64,000 nt of DNA from Beduini massiliensis (GCF_000829905.1 NZ_CDPP01000004.1:520001-584000); one strand, 5' to 3'; counted from the first letter of the stretch, positions 19,788-30,037 are shown. Notes: generated by a model not told the origin, from the letters alone. A program made the numbers and translations.

Positions 19788-21539
19788 CTACGCAATACTA
19801 GCAATCGCTTCATCGATATCGTTCATATAATCATCTAATAAAGCAATATTACTATTAGGCACATCATATTTCATTTTTACTACTTTTTCAAAGATTCCTG
19901 TTTCTACTAATAAACGAATCGGTTTACCAGAAGAAACAAACTCTTTTCCACGTTTATTCAAGTAAAGAATGACTTCCATCATCTTTAACTGTTTTTCTAA
20001 TGGCACATAAGTGTCATCAGGATGGAAAGCATTTTGCTGTAAGTAACCAACACGAACGACTTTAGCTACTTCGATAATCAATTTCTGATCATCCGGCAAT
20101 ACATCTGAACCCATTAATTTTACGATTTCCATCAATTTACTTTCTTCCGCTAAAATAGAAGCTAAGTCCTGACGATCACGCACAAATTTAGGACCGACAT
20201 TTTTATTAAACCATCTTTCCAAATCAGGAACATATTCACTATAGCTCTGATTCCAATTGATAGCAAAGTAATGTCTTGCATAAGCTAATGCTTTATCTAA
20301 TGCCCAGAAACAACGAACGAAACGTTTTGTATTCTGAGTCACCGGTTCAGAGAAATCTGCCCCCTGAGGAGATACAGCTCCGATAATGGTGACTGAACCT
20401 TCTTTATTGTTTAATGTTTCCATATAACCAGCACGTTCATAGAACTGTGACAGTCTTGATGGCAAGTATGCAGGGAATCCTTCTTCAGCAGGCATTTCTT
20501 CCAAACGACCTGAAATCTCACGTAATGCTTCAGCCCAACGAGAAGTTGAGTCTGCCATGATGGCTACGTGATATCCCATGTCACGATAATATTCAGCTAA
20601 AGTTACCCCTGTATAAATACTAGCTTCACGAGCCGCTACCGGCATGTTTGAAGTATTGGCAATCAATACTGTTCTGTCTGTTAATGGACGGTTTGATTTA
20701 GGGTCAATTAACTCACTAAACTCTTCCAAAACCTGTGTCATTTCGTTTCCACGTTCTCCGCAGCCCACATAAACGATTACATCTGCATCACACCATTTTG
20801 CTAACTGATGCTGAGTCATCGTTTTACCTGTACCGAATCCGCCAGGAATCGCTGCAGCTCCCCCTTTAGCAATCGGGAACAAGGTATCAATAACACGCTG
20901 TCCGGTTACTAATGGACGAGAGATCGGTAAACGTTTAGCAACCGGTCTTGATTTTTTGATTGGCCATTTTTGGCAAAGGCTGCATTCATGAATGTTGCCT
21001 TCTTTATCTTCTACTTTCATCACAACATCATTGACACGATATAAACCGCTAGGTTTTACTTCAATGACTTTACCGCTGATGAACGGACTTACCATACAAC
21101 GATGTTCAATCAAATCCGTTTCCGGACAAGTTGCATAAATGAAACCACCGGCTACTTCATCACCGACTTTGGCAATCATTGTTACATCCCATTGTTTTTC
21201 TTCATCCAGTGGTGCAACGTTACTTCCTGTTGCAATGAAAGCACCAGATTCTTTTGCCATTTCTTGTAATGGTCTTTCGATACCATCAAAAATATTTCTT
21301 AAAATCCCTGGCCCTAAAGTAACCGAAATCGGATTTCCAGTACTGTATACTGGTTCTCCCGGCTTTAATCCTGTAGTTGTTTCATATACTTGGATCGTAG
21401 TGAAATCTTTATTAACAGAAATAACTTCTCCCATTAAACGTGCTTCCCCTACATATACCATTTCCAACATTGAGAATTCAGTTGCTTGTTTTACTTTAAC
21501 GACGGGACCATTGATTGAATAAATTACACTATTACTCAC
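19788..21539 (-). CDS. ntpA: V-type ATPase catalytic subunit A
   Basis: Catalytic subunit hydrolysing or forming ATP, 583 residues. P-loop [19 protein letters not shown], the catalytic-Glu region [16 protein letters not shown] and [17 protein letters not shown] are intact, as is the family-specific insertion between residues 115 and 190. Starts with GTG; GGAGGTGA is 5-6 bases upstream, and the nearby ATG is out of frame. Confidence 0.98.
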   Translation of the reverse strand: MSNSVIYSINGPVVKVKQATEFSMLEMVYVGEARLMGEVISVNKDFTTIQVYETTTGLKPGEPVYSTGNPISVTLGPGILRNIFDGIERPLQEMAKESGAFIATGSNVAPLDEEKQWDVTMIAKVGDEVAGGFIYATCPETDLIEHRCMVSPFISGKVIEVKPSGLYRVNDVVMKVEDKEGNIHECSLCQKWPIKKSRPVAKRLPISRPLVTGQRVIDTLFPIAKGGAAAIPGGFGTGKTMTQHQLAKWCDADVIVYVGCGERGNEMTQVLEEFSELIDPKSNRPLTDRTVLIANTSNMPVAAREASIYTGVTLAEYYRDMGYHVAIMADSTSRWAEALREISGRLEEMPAEEGFPAYLPSRLSQFYERAGYMETLNNKEGSVTIIGAVSPQGADFSEPVTQNTKRFVRCFWALDKALAYARHYFAINWNQSYSEYVPDLERWFNKNVGPKFVRDRQDLASILAEESKLMEIVKLMGSDVLPDDQKLIIEVAKVVRVGYLQQNAFHPDDTYVPLEKQLKMMEVILYLNKRGKEFVSSGKPIRLLVETGIFEKVVKMKYDVPNSNIALLDDYMNDIDEAIASIA

Positions 21540-21571
21540 ATTGTCACCTCCAGCAGGACAACGCCTGCATC

Positions 21572-22165
21572 CTACTTAATAATTAAACCAGAGTTTTTAT
21601 AGAACCAATCTTTTTGGCCTTCCAAAGCACTGTCCAGTGATTCATTGATCACTAATTTATCTGCTTTATTTTCAATGATAAAACCGCCGATTGTGATATC
21701 TTCACTTTTTTCTACGGTAATATCTTTTCCATAAGCAGCTACTAATTTATCTTTCAAAGCTAAATCTTCTTCTCTAACATACATGACTGAATTTTCTAAT
21801 CCGTAAGCTGCTGCTTTTTTCACTTTTTCAATTAAGAAATCGCTGTAGTCAGCACTCTTAGTAAATTCAACTAATTTATCTTTTGCCTGAGCGAATACAT
21901 TACTTACATATTCATCTCTTTTTTCAATCAGTTTTTTTGTTCTTTCGCTATGACTTTCAGAAATCTCGGCAGAAGCAGTAGAAGAAATCTCCGCTAATTC
22001 CTGACTCATTTGTAAGTCAGCATCTCGTTTAGCTTCTTCTTTCATTTGTTGATCCGCTTGTTCTTCAAGTTTTTTCACTTCTTCAAGAATAGCCTGACGT
22101 TCCTTGCTTGCTACTGATGTAATTTCATCTTTCATATAGAGAAATACTTGTTCGATATTCTGCAT
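21572..22165 (-). CDS. ntpE: V-type ATPase subunit E
   Basis: Peripheral-stalk subunit, 197 residues. A charged coiled coil over residues 15-100 pairs with subunit G/H in the known complexes, followed by a globular C-terminal domain with EKSEDITIGGFIIENKADKL, the conserved GG region. Sits between subunits F and A as in many bacterial ntp operons. Confidence 0.9.
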   Translation of the reverse strand: MQNIEQVFLYMKDEITSVASKERQAILEEVKKLEEQADQQMKEEAKRDADLQMSQELAEISSTASAEISESHSERTKKLIEKRDEYVSNVFAQAKDKLVEFTKSADYSDFLIEKVKKAAAYGLENSVMYVREEDLALKDKLVAAYGKDITVEKSEDITIGGFIIENKADKLVINESLDSALEGQKDWFYKNSGLIIK

Positions 22166-22177
22166 AACACATATCTC

Positions 22178-22498
22178 CTATAGTTTAACCCCAATTGCTT
22201 CAGATACATATCTGTCAATCGTCTCACCGATCTTAGATTCGCCATGACGATCCGGTATTTCAACAATTAAAGGTTTTGGTTGTTTTAATTTGACTTCAGA
22301 TATAATATCTGGACACAGCTCGATGAGCTTTGTAGTTACTAAAATTACAGCGATTGAAGGATCTTTCATTTTCTCTTCAAGCTTCACTAAAAATTCGTGA
22401 CGTTCATGAAGTACGATCCCTTCAATCCCTACTAATCTTAATCCCATTAATGTGTCTGTATTATCGCTGATTAAGAAAAATTTCATATAATCAGACAC
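22178..22498 (-). CDS. ntpF: V-type ATPase subunit F
   Basis: Central-stalk subunit bound to D, 106 residues with a Rossmann-like fold: MKFFLISDNTDTLMGLRLVG, DPSIAVILVTTKLIELCPDI and KPLIVEIPDRHGES. The first methionine (MSDYMKF) may be a few residues too early; the second ATG gives a more family-like N-terminus. Confidence 0.92.
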   Translation of the reverse strand: MSDYMKFFLISDNTDTLMGLRLVGIEGIVLHERHEFLVKLEEKMKDPSIAVILVTTKLIELCPDIISEVKLKQPKPLIVEIPDRHGESKIGETIDRYVSEAIGVKL

Positions 22499-22507
22499 CT
22501 TTCATTT

Positions 22508-22936
22508 TTATAATTTGTTGATAATTAAGATAGAAATTAATAATCCGTAGATGGCAACCCCTTCACCTAAGGCAACGAAGATCAATGATTTACCAAAGTT
22601 CTTTTCGTTTTCAGAGAAAGCTCCGATAGCAGCAGGAGCAGCAGCAGCTACGGCAATCCCTGCACCTAAAGCTGAGAAACCAGTGGCAGCAGCAGCCCCA
22701 ACAAATCCTAACCCTTGAGCGATTGTTCCGGCAATGCTAGCAGCACCTTCAGCAGCGAATACACCATTTGCTTGGAATAAGAATACTCCACACACAACAG
22801 CTAAGAAACCACAGATATGAGTAGTTAAACGCCATTTAGCTGATTTAGCGTTCACTTTTCCAGTAAACATTTTTACTAATGGTAATGAAATTAAAGCAAT
22901 GATTAAAGCTGGTAAAATAAATTCTAATACTGTCAT
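22508..22936 (-). CDS. ntpK: V-type ATPase membrane-ring subunit K (c subunit)
   Basis: Ion-carrying proteolipid, 142 residues with four hydrophobic segments. The ion-binding hairpin is at 70-140 (GLGFVGAAAATGFSALGAGI and FVALGEGVAIYGLLISILI, with the carboxylate in LGEG). The preceding segment, ending FQANGVFAAEGA, looks like a cleavable signal sequence and lacks the glycine pattern, so this is a single-hairpin, single-carboxylate subunit. The residue after Glu is Gly, not the Ser/Thr common in sodium-binding rings, which weakly favours protons. Confidence 0.92.
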   Translation of the reverse strand: MTVLEFILPALIIALISLPLVKMFTGKVNAKSAKWRLTTHICGFLAVVCGVFLFQANGVFAAEGAASIAGTIAQGLGFVGAAAATGFSALGAGIAVAAAAPAAIGAFSENEKNFGKSLIFVALGEGVAIYGLLISILIINKL

Positions 22937-22955
22937 TTTATAAATCCTCCAATAA

Positions 22956-24848
22956 TTATTTATCCTTTATAGTTGTAAACGGAATACCATTTCCTTCATA
23001 GTAACGGCTGAACATTTCATAGAATTCCAAACGCAATACTTGAATCCCAACGATAAGTCCTTCCAAACACATAACAAAGATATTCCCAATGACTAATACG
23101 ATCCAATATCCAATACCACCGACCATGTTTGCCAGAGTATAAACAACCAGCATCATTCCGGCATGGGATAAGATGAATCCACCAACACGCAAGTAAGACA
23201 TGGTATTGGCAACAAATGTTAACACAACTTCAAATAGTTCGAAGAACCCTTCTGTAAAGAATGCCCCAAATCCATCTGGGAACAATGGTTCATTTTCAAA
23301 ACATTTTCTTGTTAAAGGTTCTTTTAAGAAGATGCCAAACAGTGGAATTACGATAAAGATAATGATCGTAATTGGATTAAGCACATTCATTCCTAAAACA
23401 GTTAACAAAGCTAACACTAAGATAGATCCATAGAATAATAACCCGGCAATCCCATTTTGTGAGAACAGCGTTTCTCCATAGTTCTTCTTCTTTAAGTTTG
23501 TATAGATATTAATCAACATTGAAATGATAGTTAAACAAATCCCAATACTAATCGCACCAATCAATAACGTCATGGTGGTTTCTTCTGCCATCGGATGTAC
23601 CAATGGTGAAATCAGTTCTTCATAACCAAAGACAGATCCAAATACAAATCCAAAGATTGTACTTGAGAATCCTAAACGAATTCCCACTGCCCCTAATTCC
23701 ATATGGAACTTTTTATAGGCAATAAATCCAACTAAAGAAAGCAGTAACCCTTGCCCAACGTCACCAAACATGATTCCAAACAATAATGTGTAAGTCAATG
23801 CTACAAACGGTGTAGGATCGATATCAGTATAGGCAGGGACTCCATACATTTCAACAAACATTTTAAATGGTCTTGAGAACCATCCGTTAGATAATTTACT
23901 TGGCGGTGTCAAACGTGAATCTCCTGTACCAGGACGAACATTGACTTCTACGCCATCAATACTTTCAAAATCTTTTTTGATCTTTTCCGCATCCTTTTTA
24001 GCAGCAAATCCCATAATTGCAGATTTCCCACCTAATACGATAACGTATTTTTGTGCTTCATATGTTTTATTCAAATGAAGAGCAATCGTATAAATACGAT
24101 CTAATTCAGCTTTATTATCAGCAAACAGCTTGACGATACGCCCAGCCAAATCATCTGACATCTTTTGTGCTGCATTTGTTTCTTCTTGAATTTCTGAAAC
24201 AGCTAATTCAGGAGTCCCATGAACGAATTCCGGAATATGCACTCTTTCAAAATATAGTGATGAGAAAATATTGTCGATTTCCGGTGCTTTCGATGGTGTC
24301 GTAATATACATACACCAAGTATACTGGAAATCATCATGGAATCTTTTTAAGATAAACGGCTGCCCTTCATAATATTGCAGTTTATCGACATTGCTGATCG
24401 GCAAACGACCAAAACGTACCTGCAAATATTTACAAGAAAACAAGTCATCAAAATCGACTTCCATTCCTGCTACATGGTTTAACTGCACCATGGCATCATT
24501 ATTTTCTTCAACAACGATATCCAACTCTTTCTTTACGCGATTAAATGCATCGGCTTGCTCTGCAATATCGCAAAAGAATGAATCAGCTTTAATTACATTC
24601 ATTACATTATTTTCTACTTTGACCTCATCCAGTTTAAATCCGTATTGTTCACTGGCTTGAGTCATACGTGATAATAAATCAGCATATGGATTTTCACGGT
24701 TCAATACCGATAGTCCATGTACCGAATCTACAAATTTAGATGCCGGCTCCGGATGGAGGTTATCTTGTTCAATTAATTTCAATAAAACTTCATCGTATTG
24801 TTCTTGATTGAACTCGATATCCAAAAGCATCATCTTTGCAATTGCCAT
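22956..24848 (-). CDS. ntpI: V-type ATPase subunit I (a subunit), full-length
   Basis: Stator membrane subunit that forms the ion path against the K ring, 630 residues. Residues 1-330 are the cytoplasmic arm, 340-630 the membrane domain. It keeps both arginine-bearing regions: TMSYLRVGGFILSHAGMM near 560 and EGLIVGIQVLRLEFYEMFSR with YYEGNG near the C-terminus. Downstream of a second, shorter I-like gene. Confidence 0.95.
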   Translation of the reverse strand: MAIAKMMLLDIEFNQEQYDEVLLKLIEQDNLHPEPASKFVDSVHGLSVLNRENPYADLLSRMTQASEQYGFKLDEVKVENNVMNVIKADSFFCDIAEQADAFNRVKKELDIVVEENNDAMVQLNHVAGMEVDFDDLFSCKYLQVRFGRLPISNVDKLQYYEGQPFILKRFHDDFQYTWCMYITTPSKAPEIDNIFSSLYFERVHIPEFVHGTPELAVSEIQEETNAAQKMSDDLAGRIVKLFADNKAELDRIYTIALHLNKTYEAQKYVIVLGGKSAIMGFAAKKDAEKIKKDFESIDGVEVNVRPGTGDSRLTPPSKLSNGWFSRPFKMFVEMYGVPAYTDIDPTPFVALTYTLLFGIMFGDVGQGLLLSLVGFIAYKKFHMELGAVGIRLGFSSTIFGFVFGSVFGYEELISPLVHPMAEETTMTLLIGAISIGICLTIISMLINIYTNLKKKNYGETLFSQNGIAGLLFYGSILVLALLTVLGMNVLNPITIIIFIVIPLFGIFLKEPLTRKCFENEPLFPDGFGAFFTEGFFELFEVVLTFVANTMSYLRVGGFILSHAGMMLVVYTLANMVGGIGYWIVLVIGNIFVMCLEGLIVGIQVLRLEFYEMFSRYYEGNGIPFTTIKDK

Positions 24849-24872
24849 ATTCTTTCTCCCTTCATTGTTACA

Positions 24873-26426
24873 TTAAGCTGTATTTTGTTTCCCAAAAATA
24901 GTTTTAATTTTATTTTTGAAAATAGTCAGTACAACTGCTACCGCAACAACTAGTTCCAATGGTAAGTTCAGAATGTTTTGACCAAATTGTACTTCTTCAA
25001 ACGCTGCAACAGCGACGATAAGTAAAATAATCAGACCGGTTACGCCACAGAACCCTAGGATCACATCGCTCATTTTTTTCAAATGAACATTCTTAATGAT
25101 CGCACACAGGCATCCTACCAGCCAATACCCCAGCACTAATGAGCCAGCCAGATAGGCAAAACGCATTGGCAAAGTGATTGGCAGGGAAATAATCGCCGGA
25201 TAGACATTTGAATAGGCAGCACTACCATAAAGCAAACCAAATATTAAAGTGGAAATACCGATACGGTTAATGATTTTCCATGTATCTGACTTCTTGGCAA
25301 ATAAGAATCCAGCTACACTTAATACTGCTCCTAAAGCAATATCCCCTAAACAGATACCAAATGACAACATCCAAAGTAAGGCGATAAAAGGTGCTGAATC
25401 AACATCCTCATATTGTTTTACTTTTGCCAGTTTTTCAAATGGTTTGATTATCTTATTGTTTTTACGAATGATTGGTGGGTAAACTTTTTGACTTTGATAA
25501 ATATTGCTTGGTAAAGTCAAGGCCTGTACACCATCAATTTGTTCAAATTCATTTCTAATCGAATCTAGTTTATCTGTCTCTACAAATCCAATGACAGCCG
25601 CAGAATTACTGTAATCGATAATACATTCATGAATCGAATATAAATCTTGCAGACAGATCGCTTTTGTATAAAGCTCATTTAACTGCAAGCGATGCTGTTC
25701 TTTCAGCACGCTGATTCTCTGATCCATTTTTGCAATGTAACCATCCATTGCTTTGCTTTCTTGTTTCACTTCTTCAAGCGCTTCTTTAGCCGTACCATGC
25801 ACAAATGCCGGTACTCTAATTCTTTCGAATCCGATTGAAGAAAAGATATTATCGATTTCTAATACATCTTTGTTTACAGCAATATAAGCGCACCAAGTAT
25901 ACTGTGACGTTTCTTTATATACACGTAGTATAAACGGATATCCGTCATAGTATTCTAATTTAGCCACATCCCTTGTCGGAATACGACCTACTCTTACTTT
26001 TAAATAATGGCTGTTGAATAAGTGATCTAGATTTAATTCATGACCCTCAATATTTTCCAATATTACTTGAGTCGCATCATTTTCATCTTTTTCAGCTTCT
26101 AATTCTTTCTTGACCTTTTCAATTTTACTAAGTGCTGCCTCAATATCATCAAGATATTGATTTTCTTTTTCAACATTGATTCTTTCATTATGATAAGACA
26201 GTTTCTCTAGCTCTAATCCTAAGCGTACGCTTAGTTCATTGACTCTAGTTAAAATCTTATCATAAGAATCATCTTTAGGCATCACTTCAACATGTTTGAC
26301 ATCTTTGATTAAACTAGTTGCTTTCTGAGGATGAAAAGCAGTCATATTTTTTATTTTCACCAACATGTCAAATGTCTTTTCATGAGGAAAGGTAACATTC
26401 AACAAGTTCATTTTTTCTATAGCCAT
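24873..26426 (-). CDS. Truncated V-type ATPase subunit I paralog lacking the catalytic arginine helices
   Basis: 517 residues with the same N-terminal arm as the downstream I subunit (MNLLNVTFPHEKTFDMLVKI; later GHELNLDHLFNSHYLKVRVG and YDGYPFILRVYKETSQYTWC). Its membrane part starts alike (FGICLGDIALGAVLSVAGFL against FGIMFGDVGQGLLLSLVGFI) but it stops after about six helices. The SYLRVGG helix and the LRLEFYEFF-like segment that carry the essential arginines are missing. It cannot on its own form a normal ion channel. There is no remnant of a lost C-terminus in the 24 bp before the next gene, so this is a defined gene, not a recent frameshift. It could be a stator partner or alternative a-subunit arm. 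Confidence 0.85.
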   Translation of the reverse strand: MAIEKMNLLNVTFPHEKTFDMLVKIKNMTAFHPQKATSLIKDVKHVEVMPKDDSYDKILTRVNELSVRLGLELEKLSYHNERINVEKENQYLDDIEAALSKIEKVKKELEAEKDENDATQVILENIEGHELNLDHLFNSHYLKVRVGRIPTRDVAKLEYYDGYPFILRVYKETSQYTWCAYIAVNKDVLEIDNIFSSIGFERIRVPAFVHGTAKEALEEVKQESKAMDGYIAKMDQRISVLKEQHRLQLNELYTKAICLQDLYSIHECIIDYSNSAAVIGFVETDKLDSIRNEFEQIDGVQALTLPSNIYQSQKVYPPIIRKNNKIIKPFEKLAKVKQYEDVDSAPFIALLWMLSFGICLGDIALGAVLSVAGFLFAKKSDTWKIINRIGISTLIFGLLYGSAAYSNVYPAIISLPITLPMRFAYLAGSLVLGYWLVGCLCAIIKNVHLKKMSDVILGFCGVTGLIILLIVAVAAFEEVQFGQNILNLPLELVVAVAVVLTIFKNKIKTIFGKQNTA

Positions 26427-26442
26427 AATACATCCCCCTCTG

Positions 26443-27480
26443 CTAATAAATTAGCATTTTCTCAATGCTAGATGCCGGTTCTTCATAACGAATACCCTCA
26501 ATGATATGTTTTAAGTTATCGACTTCAATATTTAAGATAATACTGTACGTCATATAAACCAATGAGGCATCTGTCGAAAAGCGCATATAACGTTTTGCAA
26601 GATTATATTTGATTTTCTCTGTGTAATATTCGATATAAACAAAATCCTGATCGTCAACAAATAGCCTGTAGCTTGACTCGGCTAGTTTTCTCAGGAAAGT
26701 AGCAGCATCTGGTGTCGCAATCAATTCTTCCAAGAATGATCGTGGCATACGTGAATATTCCATAAATAATGTTGATTTAATATGTTGTGGTGTAGCATGG
26801 AAATATTTCTTTAAACGATAGATTTTAGTAATATTCTGAAGTTCAATCATCGTATAAAGAACTGTCAATAGATCCTTCTGCTTTTTCCCCCGATAAAGCT
26901 TCTTTACTACACTAACGTATGTGCTAAAGTAGACACGTTTCAACTCAATTTCCAAAATGTTGTAATCCATTGGTTCATCATCTTTAGGTCTTAATGAAGC
27001 CAATACATCATAGTACTTAGTCTTTTTAACGAGTTCCAAAATATCATCATACGTACTTGCATTGATCAATCCATAAATATTAAAGCTTGCTTGGCTAGCC
27101 AAATATTCCGGGATATCTAAATCAAAGCCTGTATAGATTTCAGAATTTAAAATTCTAATTTTATTAAGCAACAGTTCGATTTCGCCTGAAACCACACCGA
27201 TCTTATAGAATTCCATTTCTGATTTAGAAGCATAACGAATTAAACGACTAGTTCTTTCATAGTACTCTTTATTCAATAACGCTTCCAATTGTCCACGATG
27301 AACTGTATTTTCCTTAATATCCGATAACACATTTGCATATTCGGTGTCACTTTTTAAATAAGCCACCATATCGGAAATATTTCTTCTTTTTAAGAGTTCA
27401 TCATAATCATTTTGCGTAAGCTTTTTAGCATACATTGATCTCGCTTTCGCAGAGACCGCATTTGATGATAAAGATCCCAT
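26443..27480 (-). CDS. ntpC: V-type ATPase subunit C/d
   Basis: Funnel-shaped connector between the central stalk and the K ring, 345 residues, all helical. Recognisable by ARSMYAKKLTQNDYDELLKR, YYERTSRLIRYASKSEMEFY and a C-terminal EVDNLKHIIEGIRYEEPAS. Second gene of the operon. Confidence 0.93.
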   Translation of the reverse strand: MGSLSSNAVSAKARSMYAKKLTQNDYDELLKRRNISDMVAYLKSDTEYANVLSDIKENTVHRGQLEALLNKEYYERTSRLIRYASKSEMEFYKIGVVSGEIELLLNKIRILNSEIYTGFDLDIPEYLASQASFNIYGLINASTYDDILELVKKTKYYDVLASLRPKDDEPMDYNILEIELKRVYFSTYVSVVKKLYRGKKQKDLLTVLYTMIELQNITKIYRLKKYFHATPQHIKSTLFMEYSRMPRSFLEELIATPDAATFLRKLAESSYRLFVDDQDFVYIEYYTEKIKYNLAKRYMRFSTDASLVYMTYSIILNIEVDNLKHIIEGIRYEEPASSIEKMLIY

Positions 27481-27495
27481 TTTTTCACCTCTATC

Positions 27496-27807
27496 CTAAA
27501 CTTCTTTACAACGACTTACGATAGTTTCAACCCAAGTGTCCTTCTTTGTCTCGTAAAGATTCAAAAGTGAAGCAAGAGATGCTTTAAACTCTTCTTCATT
27601 TCGAGTTTTTGTTGCTTCGATTTCAGCCTGCAATTTTGCTTTATGTTCAGCAATGATCGCTTGTTGTTCCTTCATGAATGTATCATAGATTTCTTTCTTT
27701 TTCGCATTCATGTTGGTTTGAACATCATTTCTCTTTTGCTTAGCATCTTCAACGCTCTTTGCACAGTCACGATCGATTTCAACAATGTCTTGAATAAATT
27801 TGTCCAA
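27496..27807 (-). CDS. V-type ATPase subunit G/H (peripheral stalk)
   Basis: Coiled-coil protein of 103 residues expected to pair with subunit E. It is nearly all charged helix with repeated Lys/Glu heptads (KKEIYDTFMKEQQAIIAEHK). The start is a TTG at 27807: GGGAGG lies 7 bases upstream, whereas the longer TTG start overlaps that binding site. First gene of the operon; the weak start codon could tune its yield. Confidence 0.85.
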   Translation of the reverse strand: MDKFIQDIVEIDRDCAKSVEDAKQKRNDVQTNMNAKKKEIYDTFMKEQQAIIAEHKAKLQAEIEATKTRNEEEFKASLASLLNLYETKKDTWVETIVSRCKEV

Positions 27808-27871
27808 TTTATTACCTCCCAACTATACTTTAACAATTGAATTACATCTAATTCTCTAAAAGTACTCTGTT

Positions 27872-27899
27872 AGTATACACCTAATAGTTTTTTTTTCAA
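27872..27899 (-). promoter_or_regulatory. Promoter of the V-type ATPase operon
   Basis: TTGAAA (27894-27899), 16-base spacer of six A plus mixed sequence, and TATACT (27872-27877), about 60 bases before the first start codon. From here to 28207 I see no gene and no strong structure. Confidence 0.6.
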
Positions 27900-28207
27900 G
27901 GATTTTTTAATAATTGAACGCAATTTTTATACCGATAAACTAACTCTTCTAACATGCCGATTTAGCTGGAATTTATGGGCTTTTTTTCACAAAGCGGTTT
28001 CAATACTTAGGCTACCTAACAATTCCCTTTTGACATTTTTTGATAATATAAAAAACATAACCCCTGAATAGCCATAAAAAAGAGACAAGAATTATGCTTT
28101 TAGAATCATGATTTTTTAATTCTCGATAAGCGATAACGATCATTTATTAAATACACTAACCCTATATTGTATGAAGCAGTTTTTCATTTGTGAACATGTA
28201 TTAAGAT

Positions 28208-28237
28208 TTTTTAATACATCGAACGTTACAGTTAAAC
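28208..28237. repeat. Decayed CRISPR repeat at the leader-distal side of array 1
   Basis: Matches the array repeat at 21 of 30 positions, with both repeat ends best kept (AATACATC and TTAAAC). It is separated by 41 bases from the first clear repeat, consistent with an old eroded unit. Confidence 0.5.
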
Positions 28238-28278
28238 GATATACCAATTTGAGAAAAATACACACTGACAATAATATT

Positions 28279-28826
28279 ATTTAAATACATGGGATGTTGT
28301 TATTAAACTCAAACAATTGATCAAAGAACATTTTTTAAAAGAATTTAAATACATCTTATGTTGTTATTAAACTTATTCAATTTTATTGATGATCCTATCC
28401 TTAATTAATTTAAATACATCTTATGTTGTTATTAAACAAAGCCTTGAGGTGTCCGTGCAGACAAAATCAATATTTAAATACATCTTATGTTGTTATTAAA
28501 CTGATCACGCACAATTATTTGTTATGTTAGACATCAATTTAAATACATCTTATGTTGTTATTAAACCTTAACAAATAAGGTAGTAATGGGGAATGCTTCA
28601 AAATTTAAATACATCTTATGTTGTTATTAAACATTACTGTTTGATCCGAAAAATGCTCCCTTGTTGTATTTAAATACATCTTATGTTGTTATTAAACACG
28701 ATGTTGCCAATTATTATATATTACCATCATTATTTAAATACATCTTATGTTGTTATTAAACCTGCCCTCGGCAGATAAACAGCGCCGGGATTTAGGATTT
28801 AAATACATCTTATGTTGTTATTAAAC
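28279..28826 (-). CRISPR. CRISPR array 1: 9 repeats, 8 spacers
   Basis: 30-bp repeats starting at 28279, 28343, 28408, 28472, 28537, 28603, 28668, 28732 and 28797. In the transcribed sense (minus strand) they begin GTTTAATAACAACATAAG and end in ATTTAAAT. Spacers are 34-36 bp. The repeat at 28279 differs at three central bases and is the old end. The intact repeat at 28797-28826 abuts the conserved leader, so the array is read leftwards from the leader. The repeat can form ACAT-AAG-ATGT, leaving an 8-base ATTTAAAT handle as in the C. difficile I-B repeats. Confidence 0.98.
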
Positions 28827-29001
28827 CCTCGTAAATACCGCTTTCTGTAACTCCATTATTCCATAAATCCCCTATAAATTCAAGGATTTCCCCTTATTTT
28901 ACCAGCGACACCTGTAATTTTATAGTTGAAATTAAAACTGCTGGAATATCCTGTATTTATAGGCATAATTTCACTTTTCAAGAAAATGAGCCTGGTAAAA
29001 T
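28827..29001 (-). promoter_or_regulatory. CRISPR leader of array 1 (175 bp)
   Basis: Shares most of its length with the leaders at 31390-31564 and 40153-40327, all exactly 175 bp. Contains a promoter (TTGAAT at 28878-28883, 17-base spacer, AATAAT at 28855-28860) and two interleaved inverted repeats: CCTATAAAT / ATTTATAGG (28871-28879, 28955-28963) and ATTTTACCAG / CTGGTAAAAT (28896-28905, 28992-29001). Confidence 0.85.
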
Positions 29002-29144
29002 TATAAGCTTAAATAAGGTAATATCTCATCTAAAATTAAACATGATATATATTTCTTATGTATTTTAAACACTATTCATGCTCTATTTAAAAAGTACATA
29101 ATTATTGTTGATAAATATTTCAACAATTAAATCTATATAACTGA

Positions 29145-29696
29145 CTATAAATAGACCATAGAGTTAAAAAACTTTTCAATTATAGATGAGATATTTTCTT
29201 TCCAATTCTCATTAAGCGTTGTTGCATCAAAATTAGTTATACCATAAATATATAATTTATCAGTGTAGGTTTGCATCATTATCGTACCGGTTAATTGATC
29301 CGCTCCTACATAAAGTATACATTAACCTCATGATTAGTAGTCTTAATAATCCATTTATCAATTATTTCATATGATTCGCCAATGGTATTAATTACGCGAT
29401 CTTTCTAATCAATACTGGTAATATTAAATTTAGATAAACCAAAGATATTTTGAATTGATAATAATTGATATGCGTCTTTTGGGGAGTATTCAACTACAAA
29501 TTTAGTTGTAATTTCCCGTTCTTTAACATATTCTTCCTTATAGTCTATTTCGTTATTATAACCAGTAATCCCTTTAAGCATTTGCGGGGTAGGAAAATTT
29601 GGTAAGCTATTTAAAAATCTATTTCCTCAGTATTTCTGACATACATATACCACATAGAACTAAAATAACGATAACAGTAGCAATGATTTTCTTCAT
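29145..29696 (-). pseudogene. Degraded gene for a small secreted or membrane-anchored protein
   Basis: An ATG at 29696 opens MKKIIATVIVILVLCGICMS, a signal or anchor sequence, and then hits a stop. A second frame continues coherently (PQMLKGITGYNNEIDYKEEY, FVVEYSPKDAYQLLSIQNIF) with an internal TAG. A third frame carries on with YVGADQLTGTIMMQTYTDKL to a stop at 29145. At least two frameshifts and one nonsense change are needed to join them into roughly 180 residues. I do not recognise the family. Confidence 0.65.
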
Positions 29697-29756
29697 AATC
29701 TATTTGCTTAGATACACCCAACTCGTTCAAGCTCACCATAGGAATTATTTTTGTTT

Positions 29757-29788
29757 GTGTTAATGTTTGTCATTTTTTGTATTAACAC
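29757..29788. promoter_or_regulatory. Perfect 8-bp inverted repeat upstream of the pseudogene
   Basis: GTGTTAAT (29757-29764) and ATTAACAC (29781-29788) flank 16 bases containing six T. It could be an operator or a remnant terminator. Nothing else is evident in 29790-29940. Confidence 0.3.
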
Positions 29789-29944
29789 CTTCATACTAAA
29801 TATCATAGGAAATAGTAAACATCTTATTTTTTCATTATATATCTCCCGCAATAAATCAGCTAATACTAATAGAAAGAGTCAAAAGAATACGATCACTAAT
29901 AATTAATATTCTATTAAATAATTATTCAAAAAAAGGAAGCCCAC

Positions 29945-30037
29945 ATTTAAATACATTATATATTGTTATTGAATGCTAGATTAATAGCTTTACATTTATT
30001 CTTCGATATTTCAATACATCCTGTGTTACTTCTAAGT
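29945..30037. repeat. Relic two-repeat CRISPR fragment next to fic
   Basis: A decayed repeat at 29945-29974 (25 of 30 matches) and another at 30008-30037 (21 of 30) flank a 33-base spacer-like stretch. The second ends three bases before the fic stop codon. Orientation equals arrays 1 and 2, so this is probably the eroded old end of array 2, cut off by the fic gene. Confidence 0.7.

Noticed and set aside
24873-26426. Truncated I subunit as a frameshifted full-length gene
   Set aside because: Only 24 bp lie between its stop and the next start, so no C-terminal remainder exists.
28141-28180. Further CRISPR relic at ATTAAATACAC
   Set aside because: Only the first third matches the repeat.
28279-28826. 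Reading the repeats as TTATTAAAC-ended, like the ATTGAAAC handle, with transcription to the right
   Set aside because: The conserved leader lies at the opposite end, decayed repeats lie at the left, and the reverse orientation ends in ATTTAAAT like C. difficile I-B repeats.
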